From assembly GCA_028023455.1 (NCBI GenBank), contig JAQFVV010012574.1, positions 917,501 to 981,500 of the forward strand: 64,000 bases of DNA, written 5' to 3'. Below, in pieces: positions 53,643 to 64,000 of this stretch. Origin of the DNA: Epiperipatus broadwayi (lineage: Eukaryota > Onychophora > Udeonychophora > Euonychophora > Peripatidae). Both the position numbers and the translations under genes were made by a program. Every line of letters starts with the position of its first letter. Position 1 is the first letter of the stretch. The notes beneath the pieces were generated by a model that was not told where the DNA came from, did not search any database, and worked only from the letters and a program-made list of their open reading frames with translations.

Positions 53643-56519
53643 AAATGTTGAATGGTTTAATGATATATGTATATACATTGTATACCTGTATATTGTAAAT
53701 GTATATATTGCACATCATTATTTTATATGTAGATAATTATGTAATTTCATGCTGGATTTTTTTTCACACTAGCCACAATCCCTTGTTGTTGCATAACATT
53801 ACTTTTTTTCATAAATAGTAGGCAAAAGTAAGAGCAACAAAACCCCACTAAGCACTTAAATATATGCAAGCGTAAGTAGTTAACACATGAGATTTGGATT
53901 AATGCAAGATACTATGGTTTTAAATATCCCTTGAAAATCTTAATGCATAGCTATTAAGGGTCTGCAATCAAAAAGTTTATCACAGATAAAAAAATATTAT
54001 TTTAACATATATATAATTACATATTGTCAACATAGTAATTTAATAACTCTGTTGAAGTGAATGAAAGCTATAATAACTACTATCTATGTTACAATGGTAA
54101 AGGATATATTGATAATGATACTTTAAAGTGTATTTATTTTGATAAATAATAAAAGTTTATTCAAGTTTAATATATATTTAACTTTACTATTTGTCAACAA
54201 TAATGACACTTTAAAATCAGAATCCAGAAGTCTTTTTATTTATAGGATACTTTGTAACTAAGACCGGTTAAAACAAATCACCATATGTCATATCAAAAAT
54301 GGTTATCCCACAGTATCAATATGCATATATCATAATAATAAAATAAGATCTAGATAAACTATAAATTTAGTTCAGTATTATCTCTCAGAGTGGAGCAATT
54401 CAATGGAGGTTCTACACTAATTCATTTTTATATAACTTGGAGGTCAGATAAAATTTAGATATTTATTGATTTTATGAATGTGTTAGACATCTATAACACA
54501 TGGATATGTATGTAGAGATTTAACTAATTTGTTAACGATAAATAATTACATTTAATTATAGGGAAATTGTGTTAATATAATTTGTTTTGCATCAGTATTA
54601 TTTACAAATTAATTATATTCAGATGATGTCTATTTTTATTAATTGTTATTATAAATTATTATTTTTAAACATACATTTATATAAAGGATCTCTGCATGAT
54701 TTGTTTTTTGTAACACCAAAGAACTAGACTTGATTAATATATGGGTAGTGTGCAAGCATGCATTTTTTCAAGTATAAATAAATAATAAAAAATATATTAT
54801 TAAACAAGCTTACAATTGTAAATGCATCACCACCCATTGCTATTTCTATGTCTGAATGTGGCATTCTCTATAAAGATTATTCTCAATATCTAGCCTGGGT
54901 TTGAAATGCAAAATAGGTAACTGCACCAATTGAATATCAATAGGTTATGATCTCATCAATTTTAAATTATTTATTAAGTATGTAAACATACAAACCAATT
55001 GAATGTTGAAATATATATATGCTCAACACTTTCTACCATTACGTAGCAAAATTGATATACACAATAAATGATGATGCTAACATAAGGTCTGAAAAGGCAA
55101 GATCCCTGAAAAAATATATTCCATGAAAATACAACCATAGTATACAATATATACTAGAAATATTTATCCTTCTTGAGGGAAATAGAAAATAGGGTATAGT
55201 TCATAAAATGGCATACACTGTTGTCACGTGTTAAGAACATGTTAAAGTGATAATTTTATATAACTTGCATAAGGTTTATTATCTAAATATAAACATCTAC
55301 TGATAGTAACATGAAATAAAATTTATTTATCTTATTAATCAAATTTATTTTTATTATTACTATTTATAGTTTATACACATTTCTGTTATAAAATCAATTC
55401 TTATCTATAACTTTTTTATTGCACTATAATTATTACAAATATGGATTCATCTTGAATTTTTTATCAAAATAGGTCATAATAGTAAATTATACAGCAATCG
55501 TTCTTTCATTTATTTATTTACTTTTATAGCAAAATAGACTTTCACTAGGGACTCCTGAACTGTATTTTTTTGTCAGCTTAGTTAAGTTTCTTCCCTCAGC
55601 TTTAAAAAATTTAATTATGTAATACTTATGAGAGGAAAAAAGTTAAGGATGTGTAATTTATAAAAAAATCTCATGGTTCATGAAGTCGATGATAATTTTT
55701 TTAATATTATCTTTTTCCTATGGCTTATATTTTTTTCCTCAATTTTTAAAAAAAAAATTAACAGCTCTGTAATCTTCTGTATAAAACTGCACAAGCGAGA
55801 AACAGATGTCAAATATTGTGCCTCTATTTCAATTTATACAGCAATGAATGTTTTTCTATTAATTACATCAACTTATTGAATTAACATATGATACAAAAAT
55901 GTCAACTTGATTACTAGTTTTAAAATGACGTTTGCAGTAGGTAAATAATGGTAGTATCTACCCAGCTTTAAAAAACTGAATTATTTAATATGAAAGGCAA
56001 AATATTTGCATTTACTTTGCACTCTGATATTCCAGTCCATGCAATGATTAATGTTTTTTTTTTATAAATTAAATCAACTTTTTGAATTATTTAATACAAC
56101 AATGTTTTTTTCAATTGTCTTCATGGTCTATATTTTGCAAATTGGGAAGCCAATAATAATCCATAAAAGTCAAACCATGCTACTTCTTGAATTTCTTTGA
56201 TTTTAAACATCTTCATAATGATTTGAGAGTGCCTGCCTAGAGATTTATGGAGGAATTCAAGTAAAATAAAATATAGATAATATATAATAATACCAATTAT
56301 TGCAAATAATTTGTAATTGCTTTTGAATTTTAAAAATCTGATGTTGAGTTCATCAAGAAAGAAAGAGAAAACTATCTAAAACAGACAAATTGTTTCAGAG
56401 AATTGATACTATCAATCCTATCATTAAAGTTAGAAGTATTTAGAATGCTAGTCTTATAAAATATTTAAAAATTGGGGGAAATAATTGGTTCACATAATAA
56501 AAACCTTAATAAGAGTATC
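53643..56519. other. AT-rich non-coding DNA, no gene seen
   Basis: No gene or element recognised. A 68-codon plus frame at 55673-55879 has no family resemblance. Confidence 0.5.
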
Positions 56520-56705
56520 AAACTCTATATACAGTAGTGTCACCAAATGCAAGCCTTCATAATCAATGGATTCAGGAAGATTTGTGCATAAAATTCCTAT
56601 TTAGTGCCTACCCATTCAACATCCCCTGACTAGTTTCTAGCTTGTGGCTTTTATCAGTGAGGAGCCATTCATATCACTGAAAATCCAAGGATGAGATGTT
56701 CAAAG
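56520..56705 (-). mobile_element. Single arm of a family A element with ribozyme
   Basis: Minus strand contains the family A order: CTCCTCACTGATAA-type core, GAAACTAGTC, GGATG-TGAATGGGTAGGCAC, ATTTTATGCACAAA, CCTGAATCCATTGATTAT, GCTTGCATTTGGTG and TGTATATAGAGTTT. No inverted partner is found nearby, so this is a solo terminal-repeat-like copy. Confidence 0.83.
56622..56663 (-). ncRNA. Type I hammerhead ribozyme motif, family A (solo)
   Basis: Minus strand: helix I TCCTCA (56663-56658) pairs with AGGGGA (56627-56622) at 5 of 6 positions including one G-T. Core CTGATAA (G8 to A), helix II AGC/GCT loop CACAA, GAAA (56637-56634), palindromic helix III ACTAGT (56634-56629), cleavage base C (56628). 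Compared with 45038-45079, the first helix II pair changes from G-C to A-T on both sides. Confidence 0.82.
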
Positions 56706-57240
56706 TCCTTGATGATGCCAACATTATTGTCATGCCTATGTTATTATTAAATCAATTTGACTCTTCACACATAGGACCTCAATATGTCCATTTAATTATA
56801 TAGAAAAGGAATGGGTAAAATACAGGCTGAATATACAAGCTGAATATGTACTATCAGTTCTTTGAAATGGATTGGATAGCTGTGTGGAGTTTGAAAGATC
56901 TGAGTTAAGTCCCTTATAATTACATTAAATTTAGTATAGACAATATACATGTATTTAAATATTACATATTCAACCTGTAATCTACCCATCCCTTTTCTAT
57001 ATAATTAAATGGACATATTGAGGTTCTATGTGTGAGGGTTGAGATTGATTTAAGATCAACATAGATATGATAATAATATTGGCATCATCAAGGGCTTTGA
57101 GCATTTTATTATGAGATTTTCAATGATATAGATGGTTGAAGAGTTGGGGTAAAGAAGATTGAAACTTTTCCATTAAAGTTTGATGATTTGCTTTCTTAAT
57201 ATAAACTGAGTAGTGATTGTATATATGTGTTGGAGATAGT

Positions 57241-57294
57241 AATCTGGACCAACTAATGAGGGCTGGTTCAGCACGAAATATGTATATTGGAGAT
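57241..57294 (+). ncRNA. Type I hammerhead ribozyme motif, family B
   Basis: Outer helix I ATC (57242-57244) with GAT (57292-57294), inner CCAA (57249-57252) with TTGG (57287-57290), core CTAATGAG (G5 to A), helix II GGCTG/CAGCA(C) loop GTT, GAAA (57275-57278), helix III ATA-TG-TAT, cleavage base A57286. The G5 change predicts inactivity. Confidence 0.82.
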
Positions 57295-57391
57295 CATCTA
57301 TCGTTTTACATATATGTGATCATGTGTATCAGTTGTATAAGATGAATTGAATAGCTGTGAGGAGTTTGAAATTTTGAGTCCAAGTCCCTTA

Positions 57392-57451
57392 CCTGGTTTT
57401 CAAGTATTTATATATATATATATATATATATATAAATACTTGAAAACCAGG
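57392..57451. repeat. 60-bp perfect palindrome
   Basis: CCTGGTTTTCAAGTATTTA, an (AT)n centre, and the exact reverse complement TAAATACTTGAAAACCAGG. No spacer. It marks the junction between the plus- and minus-oriented family B copies. Confidence 0.93.
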
Positions 57452-57574
57452 CACTCTTCACAAACCTGGGAACTTAATTGTAAGTATAGAGGATTTAAAT
57501 GCAGATTTTCAAGCACCCTTCAACTATTCACACTATATCATACATATGACCACACACATGTAGAAAAGATTAAT

Positions 57575-57629
57575 AATCACCAATATATGTATTTCATGCT
57601 AAACCAGCACTCATCAGTTGGTCCAGATT
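57575..57629 (-). ncRNA. Type I hammerhead ribozyme motif, family B (core intact)
   Basis: Minus strand: outer helix I AATC with GATT, inner CCAA with TTGG, core CTGATGAG intact (57617-57610), helix II TGCTG/TAGCA loop GTT, GAAA (57595-57592), helix III ATA-CA-TAT, cleavage base A57584. All catalytic bases are present; cleavage follows UA. Confidence 0.85.
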
Positions 57630-58080
57630 ATCATCTCCCACACATATATATAATCAATGCTCAGTTTATATTAAGATAGCAAATCTTCATTCTTTAATGG
57701 ACAGGCTTCAATCCACTGCAACTTCCAACTTTTCAGCCATCCGTATCATTGAAAACTTACAATTAAGCTCCCATGTTTGTGAAGAGTGCCTGGTTTTCAA
57801 GTATTTACATATCAAGCTTGTATCCTGTCCATCCCTCTTATATGTATTTAATGGATACTATCCTATACATGAGGGGTCAGAGTGACTTCAGGTCAACATG
57901 GGCATGGCAATAATATTAGCATCAGCATGGGATTTGAGTTTTCGTCATCAGATTTTCAATGATATGGATGGCTGAAAAGTTGGAAGTTGCAATGGATTGA
58001 ACCCTGACCATTAAATAATGAAGATTTGCTATCTTAATATAAACTGAGCATTGATTATATATATATGTGTGGGAGATGAT

Positions 58081-58135
58081 AATCTGGACCAACTGATGAG
58101 TGCTGGTTTAGCATGAAATACGTATATTGGTGATT
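58081..58135 (+). ncRNA. Type I hammerhead ribozyme motif, family B (core intact)
   Basis: Outer helix I AATC (58081-58084) with GATT (58132-58135), inner CCAA (58089-58092) with TTGG (58127-58130). Core CTGATGAG (58093-58100), helix II TGCTG/TAGCA with one G-T pair, loop GTT, GAAA (58115-58118). The 8-bp palindrome ATACGTAT (58118-58125) is helix III, cleavage base A58126. Intact core and the best palindromic helix III of the family make this a good candidate for cleavage in dimeric form. Confidence 0.87.
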
Positions 58136-58192
58136 ATTAATCTTTTCTACATGTGTGTGGTCATATGTTTCGGTTGTATGAGATAGTATGGA

Positions 58193-58240
58193 TAGTTGAA
58201 GGGTGCTTGAAAATCTGCGTTCAAATCCTCTATACTTATA
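58193..58240 (+). promoter_or_regulatory. Pol III-like box A/box B pair in the family B unit
   Basis: TAGTTGAAGGG (box A consensus TRGYNNANNGG) is followed by GCGTTCAAATCC (box B-like) about 15-20 bp later. Other copies show GAGTTCAAGTCTC (about 50513) and GAGTCCAAGTCCC (about 57376). Spacing is shorter than in tRNA genes, so function is uncertain. Confidence 0.35.
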
Positions 58241-58255
58241 TATATATACAACTAT

Positions 58256-61200
58256 TTAAACCTTTTAATTTTGAATGTGACTTGTCACACAAGTGATTGT
58301 TTTCTATGATGCATTATTATAAAATTCAATAGTTATCTAATTACCATTAACTAATTTGATAAAATAAATGCTTAAAAGATTTTTTCTTAAATAAAAAAAG
58401 ATATCAAGAATGGTTCTCATAATAAAATAATATAAAAATAATTGAAGTGTTGAATCTTTTCCTGTTTTTTTTCTAACATGTTTAATTTTCATTACTGCCA
58501 GCTTGATAATAACAGACTTTTCATTTAAAATGAAACAAATAATATATATATAATTTATTTCAATGTATAAAATTGTGTACTATAAACTAATTATATCAAA
58601 AACTATTTTTATTAATTTAGAAAGTGAGTGGTTTATTTATTTATTAAGTCATTGTTTGTTTGTTTTCTATTTTTGAATATTAATCTAATCTTGTACAATT
58701 ATATATAATTTAATTTTGATGCGTTTATTATTAAAAAAAAAACCTCTTAACAATAAGAGTTTCACATATCTAATTAATTTTAAAATACATTTTTATAGAA
58801 ATAAATTATCATATTTCATTGATATAAATATAGATCACTGGTGGTTGTAGTGGAGTGGGGACTCTTTTTAACGTGTCAAACGGAGTTGCTGATTTGCCAT
58901 CAATATTAAATAGAGGGGGAAATATAAAAACTTAATCATTGCATAATTTTATTGAGACAAGTTTAAAAATTAATAATATTGTATTTTATTAACTAAAATC
59001 AATTCATAACTTGTTATAGACTTTGTCATATAAAAGTTAACATCAACTCTTTATCAATGAGATTTTTCTAGTTGTACAGTGCATGCTAAAAGTTTTAGAC
59101 AAGATTCACGTTTTATCATTTTTAGTAATACACGTGCCTTACTCATCAGTCATTCTATTTATTAAATTGTATTTTTAATAACAATATAATTTACAAGTGC
59201 AGTTTCATTAGTAATTCTTAATCAGGAGATAATCAGCCTTCAACATATACTGTTTAATCATATTACTAATACACCATTGTTATAGTGAGTATGCAGGAAA
59301 TTTTCAAACCCAAACACAAGATAGAGACTTTTAAAAAAATGGCTATTTTATCTTTGCATGTTAATGCAATTACATAGGCCAATTTAAAACATTTTGGAAT
59401 AAGTTCATGAAGATTATATCTTCATAACCTTACATCCATTACATTAATTTGTAGCTAAACCCAAAAAAATTTTCAAAGTGCCTTTTATAAAATTCATTTC
59501 AAAAAAATAAGGACTCACGAGGCTATGTAGAAAAGAAAGTATAATATAGCTGCCAGCTAGATTTTTTAAACAACCAAATGTTTCACTAATGACAGTCCAA
59601 ATTTTCATTATTTTTTCTTCTGCTTTTTTTTTTTTAAATTATACTTAATAATCAATCAATTTAAATTAATTCCAAGTCATTTCTTAAATCAGCAAACTTT
59701 TATTCCATATAAAACTATCAAATGATTGCATTTATTTATCTTATAAATTTTGCCATATGAAAATTCTTCAAATTGATTTTATCTGTTGATGGTATGATAG
59801 TATGTGAAAGACATTTTGGTGTTTCTGCAATTTACCTTAACTATGAAAATCTTTAAAAAATGTTGATTATTGACTGAATTACTGTAGAAAACTCTTGTAT
59901 CAATTCAATTTAGTCTTATTTCTTGTGAGATTGAAGGCTTGCAAGTAATTTGTTTATACCTAGAAATTATTTGATAGTGATGGAAATGACAAAAATTGAC
60001 TGAAAATTTGTAATCTGGTTTGAATGCTAGGATTACATTGAATATAATAATAACTGCTTTTTTAACATCCTACAGTTTAACATTTAATTCATTTAAATAT
60101 AAGCATAAATAATAAAAACAATTCAAAAATTCATTTGATATTCATTAAAGAATTATATTTTTTAATGATCTTCTCATTATATAAAAAAATTTAATTTTAT
60201 CTGAACATTCAATGAATCTTTGAAGAACTTTCCCATAACTTAACTACTGTACTATATTATATATAAGTAAACCAAACTGGCATTGGAATATAGAATTTAC
60301 CAATGCAATGATAAGCCAGAATTAAATGTCCAATATCTATTATAAATCGACAAATCCATATTATTAATAACAAAATTTTGAAAATAATTATTTCTCTTTC
60401 AATAAGTGCTTCTACTATAAATTGCATGAATTCTTTTCTGATACTATTCTTGATACAATAATAATTAATAATTGCTGAACCAGCTAATCTAGTCATATTA
60501 ATACTCTCTTCTAGATTGGGAAAAAATGTCTATTTTCTGCTAATGATTTTTAGCAATTTCCAAGATTCTATCTTTCACTGTGTTTCTAGCCAGAAGCATA
60601 TTTTTAATATTTTTTGCATGTTTTTTATCTGGTTTTTAATTTCTTTTAAGAGAACCAGTAAACATTTTACTCTAGCCCCTTTCTTATATTTCCCAACACT
60701 AAAAATTTCTTCATATTTGGAAATTATGTTTGAAGCAAAAAACTATATCTGAAAGACTTACAATAAATTCCATTAAGACTGTTATTTGAATATTTCTATT
60801 TTTAATTGTCTGAGCATTAAATTCTTTTTATTTATTTTTGCTTGTTTCAAGGACTAATTTATGGTTTATCTTATAATGCCATTTTATTAATAAACACTGC
60901 ATTTAACTATATTATTATGTTCAACTTTGAATTCTCTGTTACCTGGTTCTAATAATTTTTTTTTAATTTTCACTAATCATATTAAATATAACTACTACAA
61001 ATTTATTTTAAAATGAAATTCAATAAATCAACTTTTTATCACATGCCTAAATTGAATTATTCTTATAATTTACACAAACAGTAAAATTAAAACAATTTTT
61101 AAACAAAACAATAATTCACTTAGTACTGCTTGTTTCAGCTCATTGGCCATTGTGTGGTATTTAATGCATGATGAATGCATGTGTGTTTAGGGATAGATAG

Positions 61201-63657
61201 AATAGGAAAATACTAAACACGAATTATCTTCACTATGTAAACTCATGCAGAAAAATTATATTTGTTGACAAGTTTTTTTTCATATAAACATTTGAACAAA
61301 TAAAAAAATATGAATAATTTATAAACATATAGAATAATATTAAATGTAAATTATTTATGTGCCAGAAAAAAATTTGTACTTGCCTCCTTTGGCACTTATG
61401 TCATAGATTTATATTTTATGTAGTGTATCAATTATTTTTCTACAAATGAAATCAACATTTGAATTTTAAAAAAATTAATGAAATAATCAAATTTTAAATA
61501 TTAGTATGACTTAAGCTCATATTATCATAATCTATTTCCACATGATCATATTTTAAGCAAATATTTTTGTTATTACTAATATCAGGACAGCCTGAGAATT
61601 TCATTTGCCACATCTCACTGGCTTTGGTAAATCTTTTTAATACAACATAGGTTTTTTTCTATTAAATGGATTTTTTTACACTATAGATGAGAGGTGGAGC
61701 ATTTAATATTTTTAATGTATTAAAGAGGCTTTAGTTGGTGAAAAAAGTTTGAGAATAGAAGAGTCTTCCTTCCAGGGACCAATAGTCTTTTTCTGCTTAA
61801 GAATAATATACATGTGGCAAAAATTACATTTAACAAATAGAAATAATTATCCTAAATACGATTTAACTCTTTATGTATTCTGTATCTGTGCGTGCCTGTG
61901 ATTGAATTATAAATAACTGTAAAATCAGCTTATTATTAAAATCTCATATTACATATCTATTTTTTTTTTATGATGAGTTTGATCATATTTGTATTTATAT
62001 AAATAAAGGAACAATAATATATTTCATTTTTATATTTATAGTGACAGTTTATTGATAAAGTGAAAATAGAAATATTCCTGCATTATTAGATAAATGATGC
62101 ATTGCTTACATTATTGGAATATGTTAAAATATGAACTTTTTATATAAACTACATACTGAAATAAAATCTATATTAATTGCATGTATAAATAACAAGTATC
62201 AGTATTGTGTAATCATAAGTAATGGGATTAGTTATTGGTATTTGACATGATAAGATGTATCATTTGATTACTTGAGTGTATCATTAAAATTTAGCCACAA
62301 TTAACATGTACATTTTTATCATTTAATTACTTGAATGCTATTAATTATACAAAAATATAAAAATTAAAATGAAATTAGGTCCATTTCTAATTTAGGCCGC
62401 AGAATCACTTAATGTCAACAGACTAAAATGGGACCCACATACATCTCAATATTTTTGTAACATGTAATAGAGTTGGGAAATGCTTACAAACTAAAAAAGA
62501 TAAAGACAACTGTTAAGATAGAAAACAATATAAAGAGAAGAGTCAAGACATTGTCCATATAAAAATGCAATGACCTTAGTAAAAAATGTTAATATGAAAA
62601 TTAATTATATGTAAAATCAGTACACACAATTTAATACTCACTATTGCACTGTAAAAACATTGAAAGTGCATTAAGAAAAAAATTACTTAGCAGAATTTAA
62701 GCAAGTTCAAAGTAAAAATTTTCAATGATTAATTAATAGAGATAGTTCTGCTGTAAAATCAATTAACTTAGACATAGACTTTGTTATATATATATATAAA
62801 ATTGAACACATGGTGTAATGTACACTATACATATTTGAAATTTAAATTACAGCAGATTTTTTTAAAATTGAATGTAATAAATTATATATATATATATTGT
62901 AAATAAATCTTGCCTCATTTTAATTTATCATAAAAATTTTTGCCTTATTTTAATTTACGAGATAAAATTTATTGATAAATTCAGTATGCATCAGTACAAT
63001 GTATCTTTGTTTAAGACTTCAATTGAACATAAAATGAAAATTTGATATCCTAGAAAAGAGACTATAATGACATTTCAATAGCAATTTAACTACTAAACAT
63101 TTTTTCTACTACCATATTTTTATTAATTCAATCAACATCATCACCCAATTGCCTCTAGAAAAAGAAAATGGAAACCAAAATTAAACCACTTCTATCTTCT
63201 TCCATTCTTAAAAATATAATAAATATAGGCAATGATAATTACCTCCTTATTTAAGCATAACTCTACTTATCATTAAGAATTCCTCAGAATGTAGAATGTT
63301 GGAATATTTACTTTAATACACTTGCAAATAGCTAATTCATCAACCTAAATTTTTAATAGGATATTTAAAATGGCATTTATTTAATATGTAAAAGGTATTA
63401 AAAGGTAATGTTAACTTCTAGAACTGTCTTTTCATTAATTCAGTATGATGAAGTTTTCAAATGCCATTGGCTACACTTGCTATGTTTATACGAACTTAAG
63501 AAGTAGGTGAATGTGATACCATTCGACTCTATTTTTGGCTCTAAAGATAGTTAAATGTTGTCATATTAGAAGAGGGTGCCAAAATTTTAACATTACCTTT
63601 TAGTAGTATTACTTATTATATAAATGACACGAATATTCTATTACACACACATATATA
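58256..63657. other. AT-rich non-coding DNA, no gene seen
   Basis: No gene recognised. A GC-richer patch at 58845-58920 and a Tc1/mariner-like terminus at 59075 are the only distinctive sequences. Frames at 60257-60496 and 60516-60752 are low-complexity and unsupported. Confidence 0.5.
59075..59101 (+). mobile_element. Tc1/mariner-like terminal inverted repeat, single end
   Basis: TACAGTGCATGCTAAAAGTT followed by TTAGACA resembles the TA-flanked termini of Tc1-type DNA transposons. The opposite end and any transposase frame are not found nearby; it is either a truncated relic or chance. Confidence 0.4.
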
Positions 63658-63912
63658 TATATATATATTTGAAATATAGACATAATTCATATACCTGGAG
63701 TTTAATTGTAATTATAGAGGATGAACACGACTCTCAAGTTCTCTTCATCTATCCACTCTATCTCATGCTACCGATATACATAACCACACACATGCGATCA
63801 TCTTTTTCACATGTGTGTGGTCATGGGTATCGGTAGCATGAGATAGAGTGGATAGTTGAAGGAAGTTTGAAAGTTTGTATTCAAATACCCTATAATTATA
63901 TATAAGTATTTC
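63658..63912. mobile_element. Inverted family B element lacking the ribozyme
   Basis: The left arm (63658-63793, minus) and right arm (63808-63912, plus) are reverse complements over about 100 bp. They share GTGTGTGGTCATGGGTATCG, GTAGCATGAGATAGAGTGGA, TAGTTGAAGGAA and TATTCAAATACCC with family B copies at 58150-58240. The spacer is under 20 bp, so the unit could form a long hairpin. The ribozyme half is absent. Confidence 0.82.
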
Positions 63913-64000
63913 AAATTATCATTAATGATTTACAGCTTTTGAACTACTTCACATGTTAAAACATTGATCATTTAATGAGTTTAGAGTTAATGAAGAAAAA

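Larger units (their letters stand above)
56820..58255. mobile_element. Family B repeat cluster: tandem plus inverted copies
   Basis: A plus-strand unit runs from the TGGATAGCTG...GAGTTTGAAA phrase at about 56878 to the same phrase at about 57351, a period near 475 bp containing one ribozyme (57241-57294). It continues into a 60-bp palindrome (57392-57451), then a minus-strand copy (about 57425-57765, ribozyme 57575-57629), a spacer, and a plus-strand copy (about 57880-58250, ribozyme 58081-58135). The unit carries phrases AAGCTTGTA.CCTGTCCATCC, CCTATGTGTGAGGG, GATTTTCAATGATATGGATG and CTTAATATAAACTGAG. No reading frame spans it; frames at 57347-57679 and 57697-57885 are incidental. Tandem, ribozyme-bearing units of this size fit PLE terminal repeats or metazoan retrozymes. 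Confidence 0.85.

Noticed and set aside
57215-57295. Type III reading of the family B hammerhead (upstream AT-rich strand pairing with sequence after GAAA)
   Set aside because: The AT-rich strands can pair, but the cleavage position would be G; the type I reading fits CCAA/TTGG, the cleavage base and covariation in all copies.
59125-59165. Minus-strand CTGATGAG with GTAA/TTAC helix II
   Set aside because: GAAA is replaced, and helix I and helix III have no partners; the site lies beside a Tc1-like end and is likely chance.

Overview
This window looks like a stretch of a very AT-rich invertebrate (metazoan) nuclear genome. The reasons are: no dense ORFs, many simple repeats (including a 2.2-kb GATA array), broken non-LTR retrotransposons, tRNA-derived SINEs with A tails and a target-site duplication, and several families of inverted-repeat elements. 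I cannot fix the phylum from sequence alone. I see no intact host protein-coding gene. Long open frames are either microsatellite artefacts or fragments of retroelements. The base composition is judged by eye, not computed.

Layout. 1-10,300: AT-rich DNA with two short tandem duplications, one SINE, one decayed ribozyme-like fold and a palindromic (AAT)n/(ATT)n run. 10,313-12,511: GATA array with ordered variant blocks at its right edge. 13,259-14,580: SINE with a perfect 15-bp target-site duplication, the 3' end of an RTE-type element on the minus strand, and an inverted pair of hammerhead motifs. 18,560-23,270: a broken RTE-type element (endonuclease, reverse transcriptase with FADD, C-terminus) interrupted by two different inverted-repeat elements, then a second broken LINE and a tRNA-containing foldback. 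25,250-27,250: a foldback and the zinc-knuckle C-terminus of another retroelement (minus). 27,900-31,400: a GC-richer island without a recognisable gene. 31,400-56,500: mostly AT-rich DNA with scattered ribozyme motifs, foldbacks, a SINE and microsatellites. 56,520-58,255: the densest cluster, with four hammerhead copies in tandem and inverted order around a 60-bp perfect palindrome. 63,658-63,912: another inverted copy of the same repeat family.

Main result. At least five unrelated-looking repeat families here carry a small type I hammerhead ribozyme fold (CTGANGA core, GAAA, NUH cleavage triplet). Helix I differs in sequence between families yet stays complementary, and helix II covaries inside a family. 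Helix III is usually a short self-complementary palindrome (ACTAGT, ATGCAT, ATACGTAT, ATCAGCTGAT, ACCAATTGGT, ACGT). This is the architecture known for Penelope-like retroelement (PLE) ribozymes that cleave as dimers. The copies sit in foldback units, and two units have target-site duplications, so the inverted unit itself was what inserted. No PLE reverse transcriptase or GIY-YIG ORF is visible, so these look like non-autonomous derivatives or solo terminal repeats.
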